Below, piece after piece: positions 24,821 to 33,849 of a stretch of 64,000 bases of DNA. Under the pieces are notes generated by a model, which saw nothing but the letters and a program-made list of their open reading frames with translations, did not search any database and was not told where the DNA came from. Position numbers and translations under genes: made by a program. Source of the stretch: Hymenobacter psoromatis (GTDB lineage: Bacteria > Bacteroidota > Bacteroidia > Cytophagales > Hymenobacteraceae); contig NZ_JAIFAG010000001.1 of assembly GCF_020012125.1 (NCBI RefSeq), forward strand, positions 744,001 to 808,000. The letters run 5' to 3'. The number at the start of each line of letters is the position of its first letter. Positions within the stretch are counted from its first letter, which is position 1.

Positions 24821-24864
24821 TACGTTAAAAAAAGAAGTAAAAAGGGTGATTAAAATGAAGGGGA

Positions 24865-25287
24865 TTACTGACAATAGGTCTTGAGGACGTCACGGGCAAT
24901 GGCCAGGTTGGTATCGCGGGCGCTGACGGCCAGGTAGAGAAGCCGCTGCTCGTCGGGACTAAGGCGGAGCAGATGCAGCTGCTCGCGGAGCGTGATAAGA
25001 ATATCCTCAATCTTCTCCCCATTTAATCCTAACGCTTTGATAGCCTGGCGCTTTTGCTTCACCACTTCGGCATTGTAGAGCGCGGCTTTGGCTGGGTTTA
25101 GGGAGGGTAGGGCCGCGTAGCTTGCCAGGGCCTGCCCGCTCTCGATGGCGATAACGGCCACGGCCAGGACCTCGGGTAGCGCCAGGCAAACGGCATCAAC
25201 GGTGGCCTGCGCTCGGGTGCTGGCTTCAGTTAGGGCCGGGCTGGGCTTTCCAAACTGCGCGAGGCGATTGAGGAGCGGAATATTCAT
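24865..25287 (-). CDS. Roadblock/LC7-like small protein (paralogue 2)
   Basis: 140 residues (MNIPLLNRLAQFGKPSPAL start). It shares with its neighbour the segments VLAVAVIAIESGQALASYA, YNAEVVKQKRQAIKALGLNGEKIEDILITLREQ and LYLAVSARDTNLAIARDVL. The N-terminus is longer than in paralogue 1 by about 15 residues. The two lie in tandem on the same strand and probably descend from one duplication; both retain the same charged helix with EVVKQK. The divergent region toward recQ holds the likely promoter. Confidence 0.6.
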   Translation of the reverse strand: MNIPLLNRLAQFGKPSPALTEASTRAQATVDAVCLALPEVLAVAVIAIESGQALASYAALPSLNPAKAALYNAEVVKQKRQAIKALGLNGEKIEDILITLREQLHLLRLSPDEQRLLYLAVSARDTNLAIARDVLKTYCQ

Positions 25288-25522
25288 AATGCAAAAGAAT
25301 TTCCGACCTCAAAGTGACCTGAGCAATAGAAATGACCAGATATTTTGTATAGAATGAAGTAGAAGTATGACAAAAATATAATCCGTTTAAGATTTTAGCT
25401 AATTACGTTAAGCAAATTTTATGAATTTTAGACGAAATGGTAAAAAAACGTGGTGAATGATACGCTTAGCTTAGCGTAGGGGACCGGGTGGGGGTATCTG
25501 TAGCGAGCGTAACTTGCGGGCT

Positions 25523-27472
25523 ATGCCTGCCCCGCCTGCCACTACCGCCGCCCCGCTCGATTTGCTGCGCCAGTACTGGGGCCACCAGGAGTTTCGGCCG
25601 GGACAGCAGCAGATAATTGAGGCGGTGCTGGCGGGGCACGATGCGCTGGCCCTGCTGCCCACCGGGGGCGGCAAAAGCGTGTGCTTCCAGGTGCCGGCGC
25701 TGGCCCGGCCGGGGCTGTGCGTGGTCGTGACGCCGCTCATCGCCCTCATGCTGGACCAGGTGGCGGGCCTGCGTCAGCGCGGGCTCAAGGCCGAGGCCGT
25801 GTACGCGGGCATGAGCCACCAGGAAATCGACCAGGCGCTGGATAATTGCGTGTATGGCCGCGAAGTTAAGTTCTTGTACGTCAGTCCTGAGCGGCTACTC
25901 ACCGACTTGTTTCGGGCGCGGGTGGCGCGCATGAGCGTGGGGCTGCTGGCCGTGGACGAGGCGCACTGCCTCTCGCAGTGGGGCTACGACTTTCGGCCGC
26001 CCTACCTGCGCATTGCCGAGCTACGGGCGCTGTTGCCGTCCGCGGTGCCGTGCATCGCGCTCACGGCCACCGCCACCGCGCAGGTGCGGCAGGATATAGT
26101 CGAAAAGCTGGTTTTCCGGCCCGGCTATGGCATTTTCACCCAAAGCTTTGCCCGGCCCAAGCTCTCGTACTCGGTGCTGCCGACTGAGGACAAGCCGCGC
26201 CGGCTGCTGGAAGTTTTGCGGGGGGTAGGGCCGGGTAAAACGGGCATCGTGTACGCCCGCACCCGCCGCCAGACCGAAGACACCGCCGCCTGGCTCAGCC
26301 AGCAGGGCCTGCCCGCCGCCGCCTACCACGCCGGCCTCAGCGCCGAGCAGCGCACCCGCACGCAGCAAAACTGGCTAACCGACAAAACGCGCATCATCGT
26401 GGCTACCAATGCCTTCGGGATGGGCATTGACAAGCCCGACGTGCGGGTGGTGGCCCACCTCGATGCGCCCGCCACCCTCGAAGCCTACTACCAGGAGGCC
26501 GGCCGCGCCGGCCGCGACGGCCTCTATGCCTTTGCCGTACTGCTCAGCGGCCCCAACGATGCCGACGGTCTGCGGCGGCAGGCGGCGCTGGCCCACCCGC
26601 CCCCCGACGTGGTGCGGCGCGTGTACCAGGCGCTGGCCAACTACTCGCGCACGGCCGTGGGCGGCGGCGAGCTGGTGGCGTTTGATTTCGACCTCGGCGC
26701 GTTTGCCGAAACCTACCGCCTCAAGGCCGTGGAAGCCTACCAGGCCCTCAAGGTGCTGGAGCAGCAGGGCTTCGTGCAGCTTACCGAGGCCGTGAACCAG
26801 CCGGCGCGAGTGCAGCTCATTAGTAACCAGGATGATTTGTACCGCTTCCAGGTGGCCAACGCGCAGCACGATTTACTCATTAAAGCCCTGCTGCGGCTCT
26901 ACGGCGGCGAGCTGTTCGTGGCGTTCCAGGGTGTTTCAGAAAGCAACCTGGCCCGGCACCTACGCCAAAGTACCACCGACGTAACGCGCCAGCTGCGCTA
27001 CCTGCACAGCGCGGGCGTGCTGCATTACCAGCCGCGCCGCGAGCTGCCGCAGGCACTCTTTACTACCCCCCGCTACGACGCCGCCCAGCTGCCGCTCGAT
27101 GAGCGTCGCCTCAAAGCCGCTAAGCAACTAACTGAGCACCAGACAAAGTCGGTGATTGAGTACGCCGCCGGCACCACCCGCTGCCGCCAGCAAACCCTAC
27201 TCGACTACTTCGCTGAGCCCGACGCGCCTGCTTGTGGGGTGTGCGACGTGTGCCTGGCGCGCAAGAAAGCCCGCCAAGCGCCCATCAATTCTGCCGCGCT
27301 GCCCGCCGCCCTGCTGGCGCTGCTACGCGCCGCGCCGCTGCTGCCCCGCGAGGTGGTGGCCCGCTACCCCCCCGCCGAGGCCGAAGCCGTAACGGCCGCT
27401 TTGCGCGGCTTAGTGGAGCTGGGTCAGCTGGCCTACGCGCCCGATGGCAGGCTGCGAGTTACGGCTCGTTGA
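25523..27472 (+). CDS. recQ: RecQ-like ATP-dependent DNA helicase
   Basis: 649 residues from ATG 25523 (the frame can start 9 bp earlier at a TTG). All 3'-5' helicase motifs are present: GHQEFRPGQ, Walker A LLPTGGGKSVCFQ, TPLIALMLDQV, DEAHCLSQWGYDFRPPY, ALTATAT, GIVYARTR, then NAFGMGIDKPDVR and the HxDAPATLEAYYQEAGRAGRDG motif. A RecQ zinc-binding subdomain follows (CRQQ... ACGVCDVC) and a winged-helix region (about 400-480). A C-terminal HRDC domain is not obvious. Functions in recombination repair. It stands alone on the plus strand. Confidence 0.95.
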   Translation: MPAPPATTAAPLDLLRQYWGHQEFRPGQQQIIEAVLAGHDALALLPTGGGKSVCFQVPALARPGLCVVVTPLIALMLDQVAGLRQRGLKAEAVYAGMSHQEIDQALDNCVYGREVKFLYVSPERLLTDLFRARVARMSVGLLAVDEAHCLSQWGYDFRPPYLRIAELRALLPSAVPCIALTATATAQVRQDIVEKLVFRPGYGIFTQSFARPKLSYSVLPTEDKPRRLLEVLRGVGPGKTGIVYARTRRQTEDTAAWLSQQGLPAAAYHAGLSAEQRTRTQQNWLTDKTRIIVATNAFGMGIDKPDVRVVAHLDAPATLEAYYQEAGRAGRDGLYAFAVLLSGPNDADGLRRQAALAHPPPDVVRRVYQALANYSRTAVGGGELVAFDFDLGAFAETYRLKAVEAYQALKVLEQQGFVQLTEAVNQPARVQLISNQDDLYRFQVANAQHDLLIKALLRLYGGELFVAFQGVSESNLARHLRQSTTDVTRQLRYLHSAGVLHYQPRRELPQALFTTPRYDAAQLPLDERRLKAAKQLTEHQTKSVIEYAAGTTRCRQQTLLDYFAEPDAPACGVCDVCLARKKARQAPINSAALPAALLALLRAAPLLPREVVARYPPAEAEAVTAALRGLVELGQLAYAPDGRLRVTAR

Positions 27473-27491
27473 TAAGCTGTTAGAGAGATAA

Positions 27492-27530
27492 TTGTCCTTG
27501 CTTGATGCGCAACATGCTCGCAGGGACAAA
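27492..27530. repeat. Short palindromic repeat (TTGTCCTTRCTTGATGCGC family)
   Basis: TTGTCCTTGCTTGATGCGCAACATGCTCGCAGGGACAA has TTGTCCxTGC / GCAxGGACAA-like ends and recurs nearly identically at 38011-38049. The outer arms resemble those of the longer 33713-33849 element. Confidence 0.8.
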
Positions 27531-27631
27531 CAGACCCTGAACCGTTTGAAAAAAGCAATCGACTGCTGAGGTTGTTTAGCTAGACGCAGTGGCACGAAGC
27601 CGCTGCCTCACCCTTTCAACAAACTTTCCAG

Positions 27632-28351
27632 ATGAACATTGGAATTATTGGGGCCGGCCACATCGGCAGCGCCCTCGCCGTGCGGCTCACCAGCCTCGGC
27701 CACTCGGTTCTCATTGCCAACTCGCGCGGCCCCGAAACACTGACCGACGTGGCTAAAAAAACCGGCGCTACGCCCGCTACCGTGGAAGAAGCGGCGCACC
27801 ACGGTGAAATTATCGTGGTAACCATCCCGCTGATAAACATCCCCGACCTGCCCAAAGACCTATTTAAGGGCGTGAGCGCCGACGTGCCCATTATCGATAC
27901 CAGCAACTACTACCCCCTGCTGCGCGACGGCCGCATACCCGAGCTGGATGGCGGCGACCTCACCGAAAGCGAATGGGTGCAGCAGCACCTGGGCCGGCCG
28001 GTGGTGAAGGTATTCAACAACATCTACGCGGCGCACCTCGAAAAATCGGGTCAGCCCGCCGGCACGCCCGGCCGCATTTCACTGCCCGTGGCCGGCGACG
28101 AGGCCGCCGCCAAGCAGCAGGTGATGGCGCTGGTGGATGAGCTGGGCTTCGATGCCGTGGACGATGGCACCCTGCACGAGTCGTGGCGGCAGCAGCCCGG
28201 CACGCCCGCCTACGGCACCGATTTGCCCGCTGCCGACCTGAAAAAGCTGCTCGCCAGCCTGGGCACCAAGCGCACGCCGGAACAACAGCAGCAGTTCGCG
28301 GCCAACCACGCTGAGCAGGAACGCCAGATGATGAAGCAGATGCAGGCGTAG
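27632..28351 (+). CDS. NADP-binding oxidoreductase of the F420-dependent reductase type (NPR1-like)
   Basis: 239 residues with an N-terminal dinucleotide fold (MNIGIIGAGHIGSALAVRLT, GxGxxG at 7-12) and the classical NSRGPETL segment that selects NADP(H) by its Ser/Arg. Similar proteins in Bacteroidota belong to the family of F420-dependent NADP oxidoreductase domain proteins and are of unknown substrate. The 3' part holds KVFNNIYAAHLEK and SLPVAGDEAAAKQQVMALVDELGFDAVD, which is conserved for the family. Ends near a strong hairpin at 28384. Confidence 0.85.
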   Translation: MNIGIIGAGHIGSALAVRLTSLGHSVLIANSRGPETLTDVAKKTGATPATVEEAAHHGEIIVVTIPLINIPDLPKDLFKGVSADVPIIDTSNYYPLLRDGRIPELDGGDLTESEWVQQHLGRPVVKVFNNIYAAHLEKSGQPAGTPGRISLPVAGDEAAAKQQVMALVDELGFDAVDDGTLHESWRQQPGTPAYGTDLPAADLKKLLASLGTKRTPEQQQQFAANHAEQERQMMKQMQA

Positions 28352-28383
28352 CCGGCTCATTATAGCGCCGTAAAGCGGCGTAG

Positions 28384-28441
28384 AAAAAGCTATTGCCTTA
28401 ACGCTACTGCTGACTGCGTAGCGTTAAGGCAATAGCTTTTT
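28384..28441. terminator. Perfect 24-bp-arm hairpin terminator
   Basis: AAAAAGCTATTGCCTTAACG and its inverted copy CGTTAAGGCAATAGCTTTTT flank CTACTGCTGACTGCGTAG. It lies 33 bp after the NPR1-like stop. The rest of the 28352-28748 gap holds no gene that I can support. Confidence 0.9.
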
Positions 28442-28748
28442 TAGAAAGCAACTAGCCTCACCCGCTGGCTTCTCGGCGGGTAAGCTCGGGGCGCTTTCCC
28501 GGCCTATAAAACTCCGCGAACCTCCGCGCCTTACCTTCGCAAACCTCTGCGAGAAAAGCTGCCGCGCCAGGCTGCGCAGCATATCTCCAAAAGTCGGATT
28601 TATGTAAGGTTAATACCTTATTATCCAAAGTTTTAAACTAAATAAATTTCCCAATGAAAAGTCGAATTAATGCGTAAGTAGTCTTGCCGGCCGGATGGGG
28701 CGACGCGCACCTTTGCTGCCGTTAACGCCCTACCAATCCCGACTTGCC

Positions 28749-29903
28749 ATGACCCCTACCCCCTCCCTTGGCCCCCAACGCCTGCGTATCGGCGAGGGCT
28801 ACATTAGCGGCTACGCCTCCATTTTTCTGGCGCTGCTGGCGCTGGCCGCCGTGGGCTGCTTTCACTACCCCGAGTATTTGACCATCCCTGAATTTCGGGA
28901 AGTGTACACCGGTGAGGCCATGAAAACGCTGCTGATGAGCGGCATTGTGGCCTCGTTTCTGTTTGCCACGGTCAGCTTCCTGCTGAGCCGGCGCAAGCGG
29001 CTACCGCTGCTGGGCATCGCGCTGGCCACGGCGGCCGTGGTGCTGGGCGGCTTTGCGGTGCAGGCCCGCTCGGTGGAGGCTACCAGCTGGCACCTGGGCC
29101 TCGACTGGCTGGTGCTCGACCTGCTATTGATGAGCGTGATTTTTGTGCCCATCGAGCTGGCGTTTCCCAAAAACCTGCGGCAGTCGCGCTTCCACGCCGA
29201 GTGGCGCACCGATTTGGTATACTTCGCGGTTAGCCACTTGTTCGTGCAGTTTTTTGGGGTCATCACCCAGGCTCCGGCGCGGCTGCTGTTTGGGCACCTG
29301 GGCCTGGCCCCGCTGCAAAGCTGGGTGCACGGCCTGCCGCTGCTGCTGGCCCTACCCCTCGCTTTGTTCCTCACCGACTTGTTTCAGTACGCCACGCACC
29401 GGCTTTTTCATTCGCACGTGTACTTATGGCGCTTCCACTCGGTGCATCACTCCACGCAGGCGATGGACTGGTTGGCGGGCTCGCGCACGCACTTCGTGGA
29501 TATTTTTGCTACCCGCGCCATCTCGTTTATTCCGCTCTACGTGTGCGGGTTTTCGCCGCTGGCCTTCAATTGCTACGTGCTGTTCGTGTCCATTCACGCG
29601 GTGCTTATTCACGCCAACACCCGCCTGAAATTTGGCTTCCTGAAATACCTCTTCGTGACGCCCCAGTACCACCACTGGCACCACGGCGACGACCCGGCGC
29701 ACTATGGCATCAACTTCGCCATCCACTTCCCGCTCATCGATAAGGTGTTCGGTACCTACTACTTGCCCGGCAATGAGTGGCCCGCCGCCACCGGCGTGCA
29801 CGAAGCCGCCTACCCCAAGGGCTACGTGAAGCAGCTGGTCTACCCGTTCACCAAAAGCCCCTTCGACCACGACCTGCACGTGGAGGAGCAAAGCAGCCGG
29901 TAG
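28749..29903 (+). CDS. Sterol desaturase / fatty acid hydroxylase family membrane protein
   Basis: 384-residue di-iron membrane enzyme. Start ATG 28749 (MTPTPSLGPQRLR). Several membrane helices in the first half are followed by the three histidine clusters that bind the two irons: HRLFH (HxxxH), HSVHH (HxxHH) and, near the end, HHWHH, in the order of the family. The substrate (carotenoid, sterol-like or fatty acid) is unknown; the neighbourhood gives no hint. Confidence 0.88.
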   Translation: MTPTPSLGPQRLRIGEGYISGYASIFLALLALAAVGCFHYPEYLTIPEFREVYTGEAMKTLLMSGIVASFLFATVSFLLSRRKRLPLLGIALATAAVVLGGFAVQARSVEATSWHLGLDWLVLDLLLMSVIFVPIELAFPKNLRQSRFHAEWRTDLVYFAVSHLFVQFFGVITQAPARLLFGHLGLAPLQSWVHGLPLLLALPLALFLTDLFQYATHRLFHSHVYLWRFHSVHHSTQAMDWLAGSRTHFVDIFATRAISFIPLYVCGFSPLAFNCYVLFVSIHAVLIHANTRLKFGFLKYLFVTPQYHHWHHGDDPAHYGINFAIHFPLIDKVFGTYYLPGNEWPAATGVHEAAYPKGYVKQLVYPFTKSPFDHDLHVEEQSSR

Positions 29904-29977
29904 AGTCATTGCTCGTTACTCGTTTTTCGGCAAGCGGTTGGCCGGCGTTGAATAACGAGTAGCAAAAAATGAACACC

Positions 29978-30274
29978 TCAATAGGCCAGAATACCGCCTT
30001 CCAGGTTGCGCACGTTGGTGAAGCCCTGCTGAGTCAGAAACGCCTTAGCGGCCGACGAACGCGCGCCGCTCTTGCAATGTACGATAACCTCTTGGTCCTT
30101 ATGCTCTTCCAGGTCGTCTAGCTTAGTGGGCAGCGAGCCGAGCGGGATATTTTGCGCGCCGGGAATGTGACTTTCCTCAAATTCCCAAGGCTCGCGCACG
30201 TCGATAATGGTGGGCATTTCGCCGGCTTGCTGGCGCTGGTGGAGTTCGGCGGGAGTGATGTCGGGCACGGGCAT
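29978..30274 (-). CDS. Single-domain rhodanese-like protein
   Basis: 98 residues. The core strand IIDVREPWEFEESHIPGAQNIPLG and the active-site loop HCKSGARSS with catalytic Cys at about 67 mark a sulfurtransferase of the GlpE/PspE kind. Start ATG 30274 (MPVPDITPAELHQ). Small sulfurtransferases carry persulfide sulfur in the cytoplasm. A 14-bp inverted repeat (TTGCTCGTTACTCGTT / AACGAGTAGCAA) lies in the gap before it (29909-29966). Confidence 0.9.
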   Translation of the reverse strand: MPVPDITPAELHQRQQAGEMPTIIDVREPWEFEESHIPGAQNIPLGSLPTKLDDLEEHKDQEVIVHCKSGARSSAAKAFLTQQGFTNVRNLEGGILAY

Positions 30275-30293
30275 GGGGTAAATAAAGAGGAAA

Positions 30294-30734
30294 TTAGGAA
30301 GGAGGCAGGTTTTCTAAATCCTGCAAGTCCTGTGGCCGATTGATAGCAGCTTTTGCCTTACGCAATGCTCTCAAGTTAATGTAGCGTACTGGTAGGTTGG
30401 CGGTTTCAACAATTAATGCATTTGTTGCGCATTCTTCATAAGAAACCCCCTTGACCTGAGTCAATAAGTCAATCCACAAATCTTGGCGGCTGAACGACAA
30501 AAAATTGGGCAGTTTCAGAAAATCAGCCTCCTCAAATTCTCCATGCGTAAAACCATATTCTATTAAGGCCCGCACCGTCCGCCGAGCATTTTCCGGCGTG
30601 GGGCGCACTAAAATATCAATATCACTGGTTGTGCGGGGAAAACCGTGCGCGATAACCGCGTAGCCCCCCACGATTACGTATTCAACGCGCGCGGCGTGGA
30701 ATAGGCGCAGTAGATTTAAGTATTCGCTCTCCAT
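30294..30734 (-). CDS. Nucleotidyltransferase-fold protein (DUF6036/AbiEii-like)
   Basis: 146 residues starting MESEYLNLLRLFHAARVEYV. The polymerase-beta-like signature GGYAVIAHGFPRTTSDIDILV (GG then DID, two carboxylates) marks the catalytic region at about 23-43, as in small AbiEii or MNT-type nucleotidyltransferases. The following gene-sized frame upstream on the same strand (30682-30894) overlaps it by 53 bp. Pairs like this occur in toxin-antitoxin or phage-defence settings, but here neither role is shown. Confidence 0.75.
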   Translation of the reverse strand: MESEYLNLLRLFHAARVEYVIVGGYAVIAHGFPRTTSDIDILVRPTPENARRTVRALIEYGFTHGEFEEADFLKLPNFLSFSRQDLWIDLLTQVKGVSYEECATNALIVETANLPVRYINLRALRKAKAAINRPQDLQDLENLPPS

Positions 30735-30894
30735 ACATGCGGGGTGGATTAGCGGGATTAGAAGCGTATACCTGCCGGGCTTCGGCCATTAGTCGGGCCG
30801 CCGCTGCCAAGCGTTGTTGGGGTGTTTTGCCCCACCAATACGCCCGCTGCGCTGCGTCCACCTCGGCTTTATGTTGAGATTTAATAACTAGCAT
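30682..30894 (-). CDS. Small helical protein overlapping the nucleotidyltransferase gene
   Basis: 70 residues from ATG 30894 (MLVIKSQHKAEVDAAQRAYW). A helical stretch with WWGKTPQQRLAAAARLMAEARQVYASNPA continues past the nucleotidyltransferase start at 30734 and ends at 30682. Such short Arg-rich, Trp-containing proteins often precede similar nucleotidyltransferases in Bacteroidota, with translational overlap. This supports a true two-gene unit, but the function is unknown. Confidence 0.5.
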   Translation of the reverse strand: MLVIKSQHKAEVDAAQRAYWWGKTPQQRLAAAARLMAEARQVYASNPANPPRMYGERILKSTAPIPRRAR

Positions 30895-30905
30895 AGACGG
30901 CTAAG

Positions 30906-32870
30906 TTACTGCACCGCCAGCCGGCGCGTGGCCACGCTGCCATCGGCCAGCGTTAGCTGCACCAGGTACACGCCGCCGGGTAGGTTAGCGGGCAGGCGCA
31001 GGGTAGCCTGGCCGGCCTCGGCGGCGGGCTGCTGCCACACGGGGCGGCCCAGCACGTCGAGCACGGTGGCCCGCCGGAAGGCTGGCCCGCTCACGGCCAC
31101 TACCGTACCGGTGGGGGCGGGGTTAGGAAAAAGGCTAAACTGCGCGCTCACCGCCGCGCGGGTGCTGGTGACAGCCACATTATTATTCAGCACGGCCCGC
31201 ATCATGATAGTGCCGGGCGTCGTCAAGTTCGGTTTGGTCCACACGCCCTGCGTGTTGTAAAAGAGGGTAGGGGCCGTGGAGGTATTATTCAAATCGTAGC
31301 CGTAGGGTAGGAATTGCCCACCCGAAGCCTGCCCGTAGCCGATGTAAAAGCGCCCCGTCACGGGCACCGGCGTAGTGAAAGTAATTTCCTGAAACGACTG
31401 GGTAGTGGCCAGGCTTTGCAGCAGCACCCCGGTCTGGGTAGCCAGCGGCAGGTCGGCGGGCTGGCCGTTGTTATCGGCCCACACGGCCACCGTCACCGAG
31501 CGGTTCTGGAAATTTTCGCCCCCCTGAGAAGTCGGAATATTGTTGAAAAATGGGGCCAGCCGAATAGATTTCACTTGGTCGGCCTGGGCCACCGTGATGG
31601 GGTAGGCGAAGTACGTAGCGGGCCCGGTGCTCTGGGCCGGCAGCGGCAAAAAAGCCTCAGCCGAGCCATCATCGAAGGCGTAGTAGTCGGCAAGTTCAAA
31701 GTCGCGATAGGTGCTGTCGTTGGGCAGCGTCAGGGGGTTGGCTTCGTTGGTGGTCAGGGCCAGCGCGTAGCGGTAGCGGCGGGGGGTAGGGTCGGGGGGC
31801 AGCGGAGCCGTGCCGGCATCGCCGACTATCGGCACCTGGCGCGCGCCGGCCAGCAGCTGCTGGCTGGCCGTGAGCCAGGTAGCCGGCCCAAAGCCGCCGC
31901 TGGTCAGCTCGCGCACCGTGCCGAGCGCGCTGATGGGGGTAGGGTTGCCGCTGGGCAGCAGGTTATTGATGGTAGCGCTCAGGGCCGGGTTCAGGGCGGC
32001 GCGGCCCGCAGCGGCGTATTGCCAGGCCGGCATGGCCGTGTAGCTGCGCAAGGGGCTGTTCAGCCCCCGGCTGGTGGCAATATCCTGAAAAATTGTGTCG
32101 CTGGCCGTGCGGTTGGTATTTAAATAAATATAATCCAGCCCAAAGGCGTCGCGGCTCGTGCTCTGGTTGCCGGTGGCCCGAAACCGAAACTGAAAGCCGC
32201 TGTGGAAATAGCTGGCCTGGTTGAGCGGGAAAATCCGCTGCTGGAAATTTGTCGTCTTATTCTCGCCGCCGTAGGTCCAGATGGTGTTCCAGCGCCCCAC
32301 GTTGTCCAGAAACTCCAGCGTCAGGCTCACCGACGTGCCGCCGCCGTTCGTTGCCGGCGCGCCGGCCAGCGTACCCGCCTGCCAGGCATAGCTGATATAC
32401 AGCTGGTTAGCTACCGAATAGCCACTCAAATCAATGGGTAGCGAAGTCAGCGTATCGGTAGCGCCGTAAAATGAAGTCGAAGTAGCATTATAGGGCAAGC
32501 CATTGGCGCGCAGGGCATCGAGCGTGGCCGTGCCGCGCGTGAGCGGATTGATAGCCAGGCGGTTGCTCACGTAGGCCCCGCCGCCGGTGTAGGTTCGGAG
32601 CAGGCCGCTACCATCGGGGTAGGCAAGCGTTGCGCCCTGCCAGCGGGCCGGGCTAGGCTGCCCATCGCGGGGCAGCGTAAAATCCTCGAAAAAAGGCAGT
32701 GCCAGGGCCGCCGTGCGTTGGGCCGATGCCAGGGGGGTAGGCCGGCCGGCCGTGCGGCCGGGGTCGGCGGTCAGCGGCTGGGGCGTGAGCACGACGGGCA
32801 CGGTCTGGGCCTGCGTCGCCAGGCTCAGTAGCAGCGCGGGCAGGGATAGGAAGCGGAGTAGCGAGCGCAT
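30906..32870 (-). CDS. Secreted protein with T9SS C-terminal sorting domain
   Basis: 654 residues from ATG 32870 (MRSLLRFLSLPALLLSLATQAQ, signal peptide); the upstream frame extension is a repeat. Two beta-rich segments (about 60-230 with GGGTSVSLTLEFLDNVGRWNTIW, and about 330-540 with the YYAFDDGSAEAFLP and YPITVAQADQVKSIRL pattern) look like jellyroll/MAM-like surface domains of unknown ligand. The last 80 residues (FSLFPNPAPTGTVVAVSGPAF to RRLAVQ) are a T9SS type A domain. Ends 12 bp from the small nucleotidyltransferase partner. Confidence 0.8.
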   Translation of the reverse strand: MRSLLRFLSLPALLLSLATQAQTVPVVLTPQPLTADPGRTAGRPTPLASAQRTAALALPFFEDFTLPRDGQPSPARWQGATLAYPDGSGLLRTYTGGGAYVSNRLAINPLTRGTATLDALRANGLPYNATSTSFYGATDTLTSLPIDLSGYSVANQLYISYAWQAGTLAGAPATNGGGTSVSLTLEFLDNVGRWNTIWTYGGENKTTNFQQRIFPLNQASYFHSGFQFRFRATGNQSTSRDAFGLDYIYLNTNRTASDTIFQDIATSRGLNSPLRSYTAMPAWQYAAAGRAALNPALSATINNLLPSGNPTPISALGTVRELTSGGFGPATWLTASQQLLAGARQVPIVGDAGTAPLPPDPTPRRYRYALALTTNEANPLTLPNDSTYRDFELADYYAFDDGSAEAFLPLPAQSTGPATYFAYPITVAQADQVKSIRLAPFFNNIPTSQGGENFQNRSVTVAVWADNNGQPADLPLATQTGVLLQSLATTQSFQEITFTTPVPVTGRFYIGYGQASGGQFLPYGYDLNNTSTAPTLFYNTQGVWTKPNLTTPGTIMMRAVLNNNVAVTSTRAAVSAQFSLFPNPAPTGTVVAVSGPAFRRATVLDVLGRPVWQQPAAEAGQATLRLPANLPGGVYLVQLTLADGSVATRRLAVQ

Positions 32871-32892
32871 AAAAATTAAGTTACAAAATCTG

Positions 32893-32918
32893 TTTGTCAT
32901 TGCGAGCGCAAGGACAAA
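32893..32918. repeat. Short TTTGTCATTGCGAGCGC palindrome
   Basis: TTTGTCATTGCGAGCGCAAGGACAAA, a mini-version of the 20575 and 33713 elements with no central part, in the gap between the PASTA gene and the T9SS protein. Confidence 0.6.
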
Positions 32919-32929
32919 TTGATAACAGG

Positions 32930-33691
32930 CTACTCCGCAATCCACAAATCCACTAATTGGCCCATGCGGATGGTGGCCCCAGGCGCGGCCACCGGGCGCT
33001 GGCGCACCACGGTGCCGGGCGTTTGGCCACTTTCGGCGGCTTGCTTGAAGACTTCGCCCACTTCCAGGTGCTGGCCGGCGAGCAGGGTGCGGGCCTCATC
33101 TTCGGGCATGGTGAGCAGGTTGGGCATCTCAAACTCGGTGTTGCCCAGGCCATCGCCCACCTCCAGGTCCACTTTGGTGCCCTTGGCGATGGGCGCGCCG
33201 GGCGCAATTTCTCTACCCCCCACCAGCTGCTTGAGCACCGCGTTCTGCGCCACGTTGGGCACCATTTTAAGCTGCCCGATTTCCAAATCGTAGCTCTTCA
33301 GAATAAGCTGCGCGTTCTTCACCGAGCCGTCGGTGAGCTTGGGCATTTTGATGACCGGCGGGCGGCGCATGGCCACCGAAATGTAGATTTTGCGGTCCTG
33401 CTTCACCTTTTCGCCGGGCGCGGGCTCCTGCGTGAGCACCGTGAAGGGCCGCGTGCCGGGCGCGTAGCTGCTATCGTCCACGAAGTAGGCCAGCTTGCGC
33501 TCATTGAGGTAGGCGGGCAGGTCGGCCAGGGTCATGCCCGTTATTTTGGGCACCACAATGGTTTCGCCGTGGTGCGTGGTGATGGGCAGATAGACGTAGA
33601 AAAATCCCAGCACCAGCGCCGCCCCCAACGCCGCAATGAGCAGCAGGTGCAAGAAAACGTCGAGCCAGGTATCCGCTTTTAAGAAAGACAT
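32930..33691 (-). CDS. Membrane protein with tandem PASTA domains
   Basis: 253 residues from ATG 33691 (MSFLKADTWLDVFLH). A short N-terminal cytoplasmic part and one membrane helix (LLLIAALGAALVLGFFYVYL) are followed by three PASTA-type repeats: VVPKITGMTLADLPAYL, VIKMPKLTDGSVKNAQLIL and FEMPNLLTMPEDEARTLLAG, each with the usual 'V-P-L-G-x-x-x-x-A' flavour. PASTA proteins recognise peptidoglycan fragments in the periplasm. It lies next to the D-Ala-D-Ala ligase gene on the same strand, separated by a palindrome, consistent with a cell-wall neighbourhood. Confidence 0.85.
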   Translation of the reverse strand: MSFLKADTWLDVFLHLLLIAALGAALVLGFFYVYLPITTHHGETIVVPKITGMTLADLPAYLNERKLAYFVDDSSYAPGTRPFTVLTQEPAPGEKVKQDRKIYISVAMRRPPVIKMPKLTDGSVKNAQLILKSYDLEIGQLKMVPNVAQNAVLKQLVGGREIAPGAPIAKGTKVDLEVGDGLGNTEFEMPNLLTMPEDEARTLLAGQHLEVGEVFKQAAESGQTPGTVVRQRPVAAPGATIRMGQLVDLWIAE

Positions 33692-33712
33692 TTTATAGAA
33701 TATGATGTTTTC

Positions 33713-33849
33713 AATCGTTTGTCCTTGCGAGCGCAACGAAGTGGAGCGCGGCAATCTTTCCTTCACGTTAGGATTACCAACTTAATGAAGTGGACGACCA
33801 GGAAAGATTGCCACGCTCCACTTCGTTGCGCTCGCAAGGACAAACGATT
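33713..33849. repeat. Long palindrome (TTTGTCCTTGCGAGCGCAACGAAG family)
   Basis: AATCGTTTGTCCTTGCGAGC to GCAATCTTTCC on the left is mirrored by GGAAAGATTGCCACGCTCCA to CAAGGACAAACGATT on the right, with about 41 bp of loop. The arms share their GCGAGCGCAACGAAGTGGAGCG block with 20575-20623. The ligase gene stop codon overlaps its right end. Confidence 0.9.
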
